From Rhabdophis nuchalis (taxonomy: Eukaryota; Chordata; Lepidosauria; Squamata; Natricidae): DNA of 64,000 nucleotides. Each line of letters starts with the position of its first letter. Position 1 is the stretch's first letter. Both the position numbers and the translations under genes were made by a program. The DNA is taken from assembly GCA_039707465.1 (NCBI GenBank), contig CM077643.1:65288605-65352604 (forward strand). Direction: 5' to 3'. Below are positions 22,452-34,222 of the stretch, in pieces. The notes under the pieces are model-generated. The model did no database searches. It was not told the origin of the DNA and saw only the letters and a program-made list of their open reading frames with translations.

Positions 22452-22705
22452 TAGTTGCGAAGTCGTGTCTGACTCATCGCAACTCCATGGACACATTACT
22501 CCAGGCCTTCCTGTCCTCCACCATCCTCTGGAGTCCATTTAAGCTCACGCCTAGTGCTTCGGTGACTCCATCCAGCCACCTCATTCTCTGTTGTTTCCTT
22601 CTTTTGCCCTCAATCTTTCCCAGCATTAGGCTCGTCTTCAGTGACTCCTTCCTTCTCAATAGGTGGCCAAAGTATTTGAGTTTCATCTTCAGGATGTTGA
22701 TGTAC
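22452..22705 (-). pseudogene. BovB/RTE LINE remnant, ORF2 C-terminus
   Basis: The - strand reads MKLKYFGHLLRRKESLKTSL, MLGKIEGKRRKQQRMRWLDG and VTEALGVSLNGLQRMVEDR, the BovB C-terminal signature, with the BovB end gttgcgaagtcgtgtctgac at 22455-22475. The copy is truncated at both ends. Confidence 0.85.
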
Positions 22706-24335
22706 TTTTTATCTATTAGTAGCTCCTTAAAGTCAGGGACACCTTAGCCATTCCTTAATTTAAACAGGTATTTTCCTGAGCCTGTGTGGCTATTTAGGAA
22801 AGACCAAGAAAAGGTGCAACTGTTTAGAGAAGTTGCTGACAGGTATAGTGAATGAACCTATCCCAAATTTAAACTACTGTTTCCATTTTAAATCAGAATG
22901 CTGTGTACCTTTGTAAAATACATATGTTTTTGTAAGTACTATCTTGCACTTAATGATTTATTATTCAATATATTTTCTGGGAATATGTTATAAATTATAT
23001 TTTAACTTTTCTCAGCATTTTGTTGAAGCTTTAATAATAAAGAGTTCTAGACACATAGCACTGTTATTTTTAAGTTTTTCCAAACTTTTCATTTGGCACT
23101 TATTTTAACATTGTGTTTTATGTTAAATATTCAATAGATTGATAAGTCATTTGACCCCTGCCCCAGGCTCAGCCTGGTCATCTTTTACAGTTAACTGTTT
23201 ATTCGATTTTATAGTCTTTTATTTGTCTTTTAACAAAGTGTCTTTAACTCTACTGTCATTATTTAATCAGATGAAAAAGAGAATAATTACATCACAGTGG
23301 TAAAGAGGGATGGAAGGGAGGGAATGTGCTCATACATTATTCTATGTTTTTAAAGGAAAGTATAGGTAGAATACTTTCTTGCATAGTAAAAATAAATGAA
23401 TGTAATTGTTTAACTCATCAAACTTAAATCCAGCTTGCATATGGTATTAGCTTATTTAAATGATAGCATAATTTAGTACAAGATTAGGTTTGGCCAGTTA
23501 AACAGTATGGTAAGGCTTTGGAGGAATCCAAAATTGAAGGAGAAAAGATGATTTAAGTGCACAGAGATATCATAAAAAAGGTCTGTTTTTGTCACAGTGA
23601 ACTAGTGTTAATGTAGTAATATTAGAATTGTGTGTTAAGGATAAAATTTAACAAAGTTTAGCTTTGTTATGGGCATAACATTATATCTTTTTTGGCATCA
23701 TGGCATCATTAGTGATGCCTGAAAAATTAAAGTAATAGCTAACTTCATGAGAATGAAGTCACAGTCCTTGTTGACATTGCTTATATTTGGATCATGTCGT
23801 GTATATCTAAATATATCTGCAGATTGCTTCTCTATTTTCACTTGAATAAGCTTCTCTGGAAAATGAATAACCAAGATATGTTTAGTTTGGGTGTTTTATG
23901 AGAAATCTTTTCCTGCTATATCTCTGATTCTAATCTCTCAGACAATAGACATTTTTAAGTCTGATCTGGTAAAACTGGAGTAGTACTCAAAATCTAGATC
24001 AAGTGTTTCAAGCAAGAATAACTTTGGATTGTTTGACCAAATGTAATAGATTACTCATGCTAAAGAATTATTAGATATTAGTTTTTCAGAAATCAGATTT
24101 TAATGTATAAATGTATGTATAGTGAAATAGAAATTGAGTTGTTGAGGTTTCCCAAGAATAAATGGGGAAAATATTGAATATAATTTGTATATGCTTATAC
24201 TTTTAATCAGACGCTGAGTAAAAGGACAAATTGTAGTGAAAATTAAAAATAAATAAAAATGCTAATATTGCAAGCTTACATATATCTGTCCTGAACTAGA
24301 TCCCTGTTGAGTTCAGTTTGACTTCCATATAAGTA
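22706..24335. other. no recognisable feature (large intron)
   Basis: AT-rich, no repeat family or gene recognised. Confidence 0.45.
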
Positions 24336-25541
24336 CCATATTTTTCAGAGTATAAGACTCTCCGAAGTATAAGATGCATATAGCTTTTGAGGAGGAAAAC
24401 AAGGGGGGGAAATCTACCTCCCAGCAATTTGCCTCCTTGCAGCAAACAGTACAGACAATATACCAGTGATGGCAAACCTACGGCACGTGTGTGACAGGTG
24501 GCATGTGGTGCCATTTGTCAGGGCACGCAAGGCTTGCCCTGTCAGCTGGCCAGCGTGCATGCGCGTGCTGGCCAGCTGACTTCGGCCTTCTTTTGAGTAT
24601 TTTTCGCCCTCCGGGTTGCGTTGCAGCCTCCTAAGGGCTGCTGAACGCTCTGGGGAACTAAAACCAGCCCTACGAGCAAACCGGAAGTCCATTCCCAAAC
24701 TTCCGGTTTGCCCGTAGGGAAGCTCTTGAAGCCTCCGGAGGGCCTCCAGAGGGAGGGAGGCTGTTTTTGCCCTCACCAGGCTCCTATAAAGCCTCTGGAG
24801 CCTGTGGAGGGTGAAAAAAGCACTTAAAAAATGGGGGGGAGCACTTGTCATGTGTGCGTGCGCACTGGGGTCATGCGCAAAGCATTATGGGTGTGGCACA
24901 CCCACGCAGGACCCCCCTGCACTCCCCCTGCTTTTGGCACGTGAGCCAAAAAAGGTTTGCCACCACTGCAATATACACTGTAGTGTTACATTTCAGACTA
25001 TAGTTGTACAGATGCTGTTAAAATTGATGTGCTTTCTGGAAGTATAGTTATTCTCTGCTATTTCAAAGAAGATACAATAGCACTGGGCCTCTTCAGATCA
25101 AGAATTTATTTGAAAAAGCTTTTTCATTTTGTTAAGCAGTCTAGAACAATAATAAAGCAGTCTTTAAAAAATAAGACTAATAATTTGAACATTCTGTTGG
25201 CATTTATAGTTATTGACTTACCTCGCAGCAAACAGCCTGATTAGCACAAGAAAAAAAATCTGCCTCTGCCTCCCAGCAATTTGCCTTGTGGAGCAAACAG
25301 CAAGTTTCATTTTCAATTTCATCATCAGCTGTTTCAGGCTGCAGGGATTGCTATAGCCTATTGTAGCCTTCGCAAGCCCCATTTTCCCCATTTGCTGCAA
25401 GGAGGTAAATTGCTGGGAGGCTGAGGCCAAAGGGTGGGGGCCAGTGAGTGGCTGGGGCTACATTCAGTGTATAAAACGCGCCCAAATTTTCATCCTCTTT
25501 TAGTGGGGAAAAAGGTGTGTCTTATACTCCGAAAAATATGG
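24336..25541. mobile_element. TA-flanked mariner-like MITE interrupted by a hAT element
   Basis: Terminal repeats are CCATATTTTTCAGAGTATAA and (complement) CCATATTTTTCGGAGTATAA, flanked by TA on both sides. Without the nested hAT insertion (24464-24968 plus 8 bp) it is about 693 bp. The same family occurs at 60274-61144. No transposase frame. Confidence 0.8.
24464..24968. mobile_element. non-autonomous hAT element, 505 bp, nested
   Basis: The ends are CAGTGATGGCAAACC and (complement) CAGTGGTGGCAAACC. A perfect 8-bp duplication caatatac sits at 24456-24463 and 24969-24976. The uninterrupted sister copy at 60404-60412 shows the unfilled site acaatatacac. Confidence 0.93.
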
Positions 25542-25543
25542 TA

Positions 25544-26452
25544 CATACGGAACTTTAAAAGACAAAACATTGCAATTCTTTTCCTCTATAAATACTGGAG
25601 AAAGGGGCAGGGTTCCACGTGTGATAGCCATCTAGAAGCCCCCAAATTATTTAGATATATGAAAGTAAAATAAGATCCCTCACTAGGTGTATGCTTATGC
25701 CTAAAGAGAGACCATATGGAAATCAGAGAAAAATTAAGAGGAATATTAATTGAATTAGACTTGGCTAAAAAAACCTTTTATAGATAATTAAGATTTCTCA
25801 GAGAAGGGTTACTTCCATCTTGTTTCCTGTATAGTTCACTTATCCATCTCTCTTCCTCTCTCTCTCTCCCCCCTCCCCCCCTCTGTTTCAGAGTTCATTA
25901 GAGTGAACTTGATTGTTGATCAAGTTGATGGTTACTGATATGCCAAGTTCACTGTAATGATACATGAATATTCTGATACACTATGTTGTGTTGATTTATG
26001 TTTATGATATTTTAATTAGTGTAAAATTAAATGTAATAATATAAAGCAATACAATTATTATTGTAAGCTGGTCAGAATTGTGGGAATTGCACCATATTGA
26101 AATGTTTGTGAGTAAATAAATAAACAAGCAATGTTTCTATTACCTCCCCTCCCCCTCCACTGGCAAATAAAATCTTTTGACCCAAGGCAGCTGTAAGTGG
26201 ACATACAAAACAATAGCAAAATATTACTTTCCAAAATCTTCCATTATTTAAAACTAACATTATGAGTGTAAGGAAGTTAATAAACAGAATTTATACTAAT
26301 TAAAAATATAGATAGCTACTGCTATACAAGAATGATATGAACTTTAAAAAAAACACAAATGGGCTTTATTTCAGTGACTTAAGACTAACTAAACACCATT
26401 TATAGTTTAATGTTACTAAGAGTTTTCAGTTGATTTTCGGCACTTTTAGAAG
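25544..26452. other. no recognisable feature (large intron)
   Basis: AT-rich sequence with a TC/C-rich tract at 25845-25885. Nothing else recognised. Confidence 0.45.
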
Positions 26453-26454
26453 TA

Positions 26455-27204
26455 CAGTAAACCCTCGATTTCACAAGTCTTCATTTAGTAGATTTCATAT
26501 GAAGGGGGAAAAAATCTGAATTCAAACCCTACTTTGATCAAGTCAATGGTTGCTGCTTCTGTGCATGTGCAAACAAGCATTATACTTCATATTAGCTGCA
26601 TTCTTCATGTCTTTCATATGTGCTAATGTTTGGGATACTACTTTTTATAAGATTCTATACATTTTTTGTAAATATTTGGTAATTGTTTTATCTAATCCAG
26701 GGGTCTCCAACCTTTGCAACTTTAAGTCTGAAGGACTTCAGCTCCCAGAATTCTCCAGCCAGCTTTGCTGGCTGGAGAATTCTGGAAGCTGAAGTCCTTC
26801 AGACTTAAAGTTGCAAAGGTTGGAGACCCCTGATCTAATCAATGATGGCTGCAAAGGGAGGCAAGGAGAAGAAAAGATCCCACCTTTCCAATGTAATAAC
26901 TTTTATTGATACCTTATCTGATCTTGAAGTCCAGCCTTATTACCCCCACTTCCATACTTTTAGGAAGATAATCATACAGAGGCAGCAACTTCCAAGACTC
27001 AGTTAAAATTGGATACTTTCTTGAAATCAATCAGGCATCCTATATCATCCCTGAAACCCAGCACATCTGCAGCAAACAGCCACCAGTAAGGTAAGGTTTC
27101 TCACGTACACACATTTGGGTATTAAAAATATTCAAATTTAATGGACATTCAGCTTTAGCCAATATCCATCCTATCAAGTAACCTATAAAATTGAGGGTTT
27201 ACTG
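26455..27204. mobile_element. Tigger/mariner-like TA-flanked element, interrupted
   Basis: Terminal repeats CAGTAAACCCTCGATTT and (complement) CAGTAAACCCTCAATTT lie between TA dinucleotides (26453-26454, 27205-27206). It is interrupted by a hAT MITE at 26698-26832. No transposase frame remains. Confidence 0.8.
26698..26832. mobile_element. palindromic hAT MITE, 135 bp
   Basis: The element is almost entirely one inverted repeat: CAGGGGTCTCCAACCTTTGC at the left is matched by its complement at the right. A perfect 8-bp duplication atctaatc sits at 26690-26697 and 26833-26840. Confidence 0.95.
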
Positions 27205-27591
27205 TATTTCTTTTTGTTGATCTTCTATATGTGCTGATTTAAGTACAACCATTTGAAACCTTGCACACGTTCATTAGAAACTTTGCAGAGACATCTTATG
27301 AGCCCAAATTTTAAACTGTTTTAATCATAATAAAAATATTTTTGTGGTTGTTCTTTTTAAAAGAAAAAAAAATCAGATATTGCTGATATTACCACAATAC
27401 TATCCTGTTAGTTTTCGGGATAAGTCAATTGGTTGCATGGATGCTGTAGCTGCCGCAGTTTGGTTAAATGGCAAGTGAACATTTACAAAAATGTTTCAGA
27501 TGTCCATCATTTTCTGTTATTTGTGGTTTTACATTTTATAAATAGAGACTAAATCTTGATACATTAATTAATTAATTATATTGATACCTGT

Positions 27592-27900
27592 AGTAGCACC
27601 GGCCCTCTGGAATGAGGTTATCCTTGACATTTGATGGTCCCCATTTGTACTGTTGTTTCAGAGTCTTAAAGATCTAGGTTTTCACCCAGGCCTTTGGCAA
27701 GCATAATCAAAGTCCCCTTTTCCTTCTTTTTCTTTGTTCCCAATTTGGGCTACTTGCCTTTGCCATCTTTGCTTTTTTAATGTTGTTTTCTTGTTTTAAA
27801 TGTTTCTATATGTGTGTGTTTTTAAAAAAATGACTTTATAAATTGCCTAGAATCACTGAGAGGTGGTGGCATAAAAATTAAATAAATGAAATAAATATAC
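27592..27900 (+). repeat. old L2/CR1-like LINE 3' end
   Basis: Contains ggccctctggaatgaggtt, a decayed version of the L2 C-terminal block (LWNELP), then a 3' UTR with ttataaattgcctagaatca and a final ataaaaattaaataaat run. Confidence 0.6.
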
Positions 27901-27904
27901 TTCC

Positions 27905-28258
27905 AAAGCTATTTGAGCAGTTATGGCACAGTGGTTAGCCTGCAGTACTGCAGGCTACTTTTGCTGCCTGCTGGTTGCCAGCAATTCAGCAGTTCGAGTT
28001 TCACCAGGCTCAAGGTTGATTCTTACAAGGTTGATAATAAGGACCCATATTTGGGGCAATATGCTGACTTAGTAAAACTGCTTAGAGCAGGGATGTCCAA
28101 ACTTGGGAACTTTAAGACTTGTGGACTTCCAACTCCCAGAATTCTGGGAGTTGAAGTCCACAAGTCTTAAAGTTCCCAGGTTTGGAAATCCCTGGCTTAG
28201 AGTGAGCTGTAAAGAACCGTAAAGCATTTTGCAGGCTGAAAAGCACTGCAATTAGCGA
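27905..28258 (+). mobile_element. tRNA-derived SINE, interrupted by a MITE
   Basis: The A-box-like stretch is ggcacagtggttagcctgca, the B-box-like stretch is agttcgagtttcacc, then ggggcaatatgctgactta. Same family as 39955. A hAT MITE inserted at 28088-28194. Confidence 0.8.
28088..28194. mobile_element. palindromic hAT MITE, 107 bp
   Basis: Inverted repeat centred on agaattct, with ends CAGGGATGTCCAAAC and (complement) CAGGGATTTCCAAAC. A perfect 8-bp duplication gcttagag sits at 28080-28087 and 28195-28202. Confidence 0.95.
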
Positions 28259-28384
28259 TATATACACATTATATATCTATAATTCTGGTGTGGTTTTTGT
28301 TACTTTAAGAATTGTAACATGGCAAGCCTCGTGTGTATGGTACAATTTTTAAAAGATAGAGTTCAACATATTAATATATTTAAT

Positions 28385-29772
28385 ATAATATATTTAATTT
28401 CTAGACCGCTCCCTCTCCTCAAGGGGACTCGGAGCGGTGCACAGGGAAATTAAGACAATAAATATATACAAAACAGTTAAAAACAGATTAAACATTAAGA
28501 CCCTGCGCTAAAATTCCCCAAAACCAATCACTAAAACCCTAAACCCTATAATACTGTAATAAGAGGCTACCCTAGGCCGGCCAAGCAGAAAAAGTGCATC
28601 TTCAATTTCAGACGGAAGGAACAGAGGTCCGTGGTAATTCTAATATCGGGGGGGAGGTCGTTCCAGAGGGCAGGGCCCGCCACAGAGAGAGCCCTTCCCC
28701 TGGGCGTCGCCCGCTGACAAAGTCTAGTGGACGGCACCCGGAGAAGTCCCTCTCTGTGGGAGCGAATCGGCCGTGAGGAAGTATGGGGCAGAATCCGATC
28801 CCGCAGATAGCTAGGTCCCGAGCCATGGAGCGCTTTAAAGATGATGACTAACACCTTGAAGCGCACCCGAAAGACTACAGGTAGCCAGTGCAGCTCGCGT
28901 AAGAGCGGTGTTACATGGGTGTACCTTGTGGTACCCATTATTGCTCGCGCGGCTGCATTCTGGACCAACTGCAGCCTCCGGGTGCACCTCAAGGGGAGCC
29001 CCATGTAGAGAGAGTTACAATAGTCCAGTCGGGATGTCACGAGAGCATGAGTGACTGTGCGAAGGGCATCCCGGTCCAATAGGGGGCGCAACTGGCGAAC
29101 CAGGCGAACCTGGTAGAACGCCCTCCTGGCCACGGCTGTCACTTGATCTTCCATGGACAGCCGGGAATCCAGGAGGACACCCAAGTTGCGCGCCCCATCC
29201 ACAGGGGCAAGATGTTCGCCCCCTATGGCCAGCGATAGAGACAGCTGGTTGAACTGGGCAGCCGGAAACCACAGCCACTCGGTCTTGGTCGGGTTGAGCT
29301 TGAGTCCGTTACTTCCCATCCAGACCCGCACGGCTTCCAGGCACTGGCACATCACCGCTATGGCATCATTGGGGTGGTTTGGGGTAGATATATACAGCTG
29401 AGTATCATCAGCGTAGAGATGGTACTCTACCCCAAAACCACGGATGATCTCACCCAGCGGCTTCATATATGTGTTGAATAGGAGGGGCGAGAGGACCGAC
29501 CCCTGAGGCACCCCACATGTGAGGGGTCTCGAGGTCGACCTCTGCCCCCCTGTCAACACAAATTGCGACCGACCAGAGAGGTAGGAGGAGAACCACCGCA
29601 AAACGGTGCCTCCCACCCCCAACCCCCCCCAGCCGGTGCAATAGGATACCATGGTCGATGGTATCAAAAGCCGCCGAGAGGTCTAATAGGACCAGGATGG
29701 AGGAACAACCCCCATCTCTGGCCCTCCAGAGATCATCGACCAACGCGACCAATGCCGTCTCGGTGCTATGCC
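28385..29772 (-). pseudogene. L2-type LINE, 5'-truncated, one frameshift
   Basis: A 366-codon frame (29667-28567) carries [20 protein letters not shown], the catalytic YADDTQLYIS (about residue 86), NLGVLLDSRLSM and the L2-type C-terminus (HWLPVVFRVRFKVLVIIFKA, RSHREGLLRVPSTRLCQRAT, LWNDLPPDIRITTD). RT motif [18 protein letters not shown], lies in another frame (29752-29600), so a frameshift near 29640 separates it. The 3' UTR ends near 28400 with the complement of the L2 tail. Relatively young, but 5'-truncated and broken. Confidence 0.9.
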
Positions 29773-32690
29773 ATTTGCTATTGACATTTGCTTTTCCTCA
29801 GTTAGGTCAGCTCTCAATAGTTTTTGGCTTATCCTGGCTTGACACAGTCTCAGCAGGAGTGTGTTTTTGTTTCGTGATTGTTGGATGATAATGCTGCTTT
29901 TAGCAACTTGTGGTTCCACTAGACATTAGTGTTAAGAATATGTTTTAAGACCTGCTTGTTTCTGATTATGCATGACAATATTGTTAAAGATTCCACTAAA
30001 AGGGGAAAATACCCTTAGAAGAAACATGGTGTGGCAATTTCCCATTCCAAACTAGATGATTTTATGGGGCTTGCTTAAAAAATAACTATGAAATTCCTTT
30101 GGTAGAAGATGCAGCAAGAGACCGGCATTTCTGGAAAGTGACACCTGTTTTTCAACATTAGTTGCTAACTCTAGTGCTGCCTACTGATTGTTTGTGACAT
30201 CTCTTGATGTCGCTGGATGCTGGTACTGCTTGCAGATGGTCCATAGTTATCTCTCAGTCACTTCCCTGATTGTACCCCTCTAGTGCTGGCACATTTTTGG
30301 GACCTTTGTTTGTCTGATGAGAAGAGGGCACATGGGTCAGGATTGGACATTGCTTAACCCATGTAGTTAGAGATTGGAAAGAGTAATCATCCAGCATGCA
30401 ATATATAAAAAGAACCTATTTTTATTTTATTTTTATTACTTTCTTAGTGCACTCAAACAGAAATATGATGTATATAGGATGTTCTTTTAAAGTATTAAAT
30501 GGGTGGGTTTTCTTAGACCTGAAAAGTATCAGATTATTCACATAATTATTTTTCTCAAAATTATTTGGTAAAAAGCATAATAATTAGATTATTTAAGTAT
30601 TATACTCTTCCCATTTTGGTAATTAACTGAAAAAGAGAGAGAGAGAGAGAAATAATAGGTTTAACACAGCTATATGTAAGTATACTGTTATTTACTGAGC
30701 AAACTCACTATAAGTTGGATCATGTTGTCCAGTTAATATAAACTATTGTTCAGTATTTCTATTCGTGTTTCTTCAAAAAAAAATGCTGCTAGTTAATTCA
30801 TTAAAACTTTGTAGTACAATATGTTTAGCTAAACTGGAAAAAAGCCTATAAACAAAACAAAGAATATCAATTAACTGTTGCAGACCATTATAGAACTCTG
30901 AAGTTTTTACCCCTCTAAATGATCATTATTAAACACCTTGTTGGTGCTGTACAAAATAAAAGGGTAAAACGTAAGACTAATAAACCTTATGGATTTTTTT
31001 TTAAAGACTAGCATTTGTAGACTAAGAATTACTGCTTTTTGAGATTGTTTTTCAAGTTTTAAATTTTGGAAACCGGTTCTGTACTTTGATTGCTTTGTTT
31101 TATTTTACAATGGGTTATTATATTGTATTGTTTTGTAATTTTGCTAAAAAAATACCCGAAATCCTTTTACCGCTTTTGTGCTTTTCCCTTTAGCTTCTTT
31201 AAAAATGTCAGTGTTTAAATGAGTTATAAAGGTTGGCATGTTTAATATTTACAATCTTTATTTTTTGATTGTCATCTGTAGAGTTCTATTTTACTAGAAT
31301 GCTAGCTTTAGATTAGTTGAGAATATAGACTTCAGTTTGTCGGGAATGTGGATACTTCGTCAGCCAAATCAAAGGATAATTGAAAAAACATTTTCCTGTT
31401 ACCTTAGGTAGAATAATTTCAGGCAAATGGATACTGTGAGGAGAGTTTGTGGCAATTAGGACTGTAGAGATGAGAAACTCTCAGAAGAGTTTATAGTAAT
31501 ATAATGTGCTTAATTACAACACTGTCCACTCCATTCAGTGTGAATCAGTTGAGACAAATACTGAACATCTTGGAAAGCTGAATTGTATGCACTTGTGCAG
31601 GTAAAGTGCAAATTGCAGACCAGAAGCATCTTTAGAAGATATTCCATCTTTCCTTTAAAGAATACTATTTTTTATCTTCTCTTCTTGAAAGTGTCAATTT
31701 TTTTTTGTTATTCCAAACTCTGTCCCCTTGAAAATATAGCTGCAACTTAATTATGGATCTGTTTGCAAGTTTCTGATTCTTAAGGAACTTAGTTTATATT
31801 TAGTAGGAATTAATGTGTGCATGGAATGTTACATCATGGTGAATGGGATGTGAAGGAGAATACTCCAAAAATAGGAAGAACCAAGAAAAGATGTTTTATG
31901 ACCCCTGCTCATCTGGGTTAGACTTCTAGTTTACAAGCTTTTTTCTTCCCAGACAATTAATAAAAATATTAAGAATGTTTTACAAACATTTAAACTTGAG
32001 AAAATTTTAAAATAAAGCTGTGCAGAGGCTTATGGAAAAAATATTAATGTGGTCCCCTGATATCATGCCAAAATGTATGACATTGTATTTTTAAACTCTT
32101 TTAAGAGTGCTGATTAGCCAGTTTATAATTAATTTTAACCACACATCACAGCTCAGCCTAGGTCACAGGTGTCCTAGAGTAATATAAATCATTCATTATG
32201 CAGAAATGTATTTGCTTCAGCCAAAAAGAAGAATGTTGCACTAGTAACATACATACAACTATCCCTGAATTTCATTGTTTATAATTAACTCTCTTGCTTG
32301 CGTAATCAATATAGATTATTTTTTCGCTATGGATCTTTTTATTTAGCAATAACATATGTTATAAATAGATTTATTTTTAATCATTCCAAGTAATGCTACT
32401 ATATTTAAATTGCAAATGTATGTACACTCTGCATTGTTTCCAGAGTCAGATTTTCAGATTCAGAATTATCTGTCTTTGCTCGCTTTGGTACATGTTTTGT
32501 TAGAGGCCAACCTAAATAGCCAACCTTTCAAAATCTAACAATTTATCTTAAAATATTTCATTTTTATTTTATTACTTTATCATATTCGTTTAGATAGTGT
32601 TGATATCCAAGTAATGACCTCAAAGATTCTACAAATCCATCAGAAAGCACTGCCTACTATTTTATTTAATTTGGCCTTTTGGATTATCTG
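29773..32690. other. no recognisable feature (large intron)
   Basis: AT-rich intron with a short GA run at 30633-30651. No repeat family or gene recognised. Confidence 0.45.
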
Positions 32691-32874
32691 ATGGTTGATT
32701 GTAACAACTTGTGGGGCAGGAGTATTCCTTCTTGCAGTTTGCTAGGCTCCTAAGAGTTGGGACATTTGTATGGCTCCACTTGGAATTAGACTGATAGGTT
32801 AGGGCTGGTTGAGGTGATGGAGGCACAAACCTTCCTGGTAAAATGAGAAAAAATTGATCCTGTAGCTTATAATG
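32691..32874 (+). repeat. decayed LINE remnant, left of the L1 insertion
   Basis: Sequence resembling a decayed L2-type ORF interior, probably continued at 39308 on the other side of the L1. Low similarity, so the family is uncertain. Confidence 0.3.
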
Positions 32875-32881
32875 AAGATTA

Positions 32882-34222
32882 GGGGGCGTGGCGTCGCCGC
32901 GACACAGGGATTTTCTGGAGCTCTGGAATATCCCTGATCCTTGGGCTTTGGATCGGTCTAAAAATAGACCCAGCCGCCCCGTAGAGGTGGCGAGTGGGAG
33001 GGGTAGCTCCTAGTGATCTCAAGGGTCCCCCCAATATCTTTGGGATCAAGGGAAAACCCCCTGCAGTCCATCGTTCAAGTGACTCCCTCCTCCCAGTGGG
33101 GGGGAAACAAGCAGCCGACAGCCTTTAAAAACGGAGCAAGAATCAACATGCCGTTCGGTGAGAACGTTTACCTTTTCTAAGTTTATCATCTTCCAAAGAG
33201 ATCACCCTGAGATGAATTAACAGTAAAATAACAAAATAACCTGAGTTTAGCAGCGAGATCTCTTGCTATTGAAAACAAACCAGGAAGTTGTTTTTTCCTT
33301 TTTCTTTGCTACAAAAAAAACCCGGACTGGACTTTAATAATTGTGGATTGGCAACGTCAAGCCTTTTCTTACTGTTTAAAGGGAAAGAAGAGGCTTAAAC
33401 TGAAGGATTGAACATTGATCTTCCCCTTTCTTATCACTAATTTTTTGGGCTACTCCTTTTTGTTTATATCTTATTACTGGCTTTAAAAAAAAAAAGTCAT
33501 TCTCACTCCCCGTGACCGGATTTTTTCGGAGGAATTGTGCTAATTTATTTGTCTCTGTTCTACTCGAGCTCCCCCTAGTGGCTGGAAAAGTAACAGGGAG
33601 AGTGAAGAGAGAAACCACCAAGAATTACTAAGCAGAAGTTGGAGTGACCTTGAATTAAAGAAGAAGGGAAATCTTTATCTTTCTTTTTTCTTTTTGTTTT
33701 GCTGGCCTCCCCAAGACATTGTGGACTTTTAAGAATTTGTTGCCTTACAGACGGTTATTTCAAAGAGACACTGTTGCTTCCATTTTTTTTTTCTTTTCCC
33801 GGTTCCTTGTTCTTTTTCTTTGGAATTTTTGAATTTTGAATTTTTGAACTTTAAAACCTTTGAACTCAATTTAATACTTACTACTGTGGACTCACTTCAC
33901 TTTTTTTTCTTGTCTTACTCATTTTTTCTCCCTCTACTGCTTTGTTCTTTATTCTTTCTTTGATATTCCTCTTTGATATTCTTCTTTTCTATTATTTCTC
34001 CTTTTTCTTCTCTTCTGTTTCTCTTTTCTATTTTATCTTCCACCCCTGTCAATTCTATTCTATTTTACTCTGTTCTTCTCTTTGATATAAAGCATTACCA
34101 ATATACTAACTTTTGATATCCTTTCTAAAATTTATCAAATTTACTAAATTTACTAAATTTATACCGTTAAATTAAAGAGGGTTCTAAGGAAGAAAGCAAA
34201 AGAGAAAGGATAGAATCTAAAC
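32882..34222 (+). promoter_or_regulatory. L1 5' UTR / presumed internal promoter
   Basis: GC-rich start (32882-33160), then AT-rich, then a T/C-rich block from about 33640 to 34160 just before ORF1. In L1 elements the 5' UTR carries the internal pol II promoter; no specific factor site is claimed here. Confidence 0.6.

Noticed and set aside
28608..29278. Overlapping GC-rich frames on both strands
   Set aside because: They are shadows of the L2 reverse transcriptase frame.
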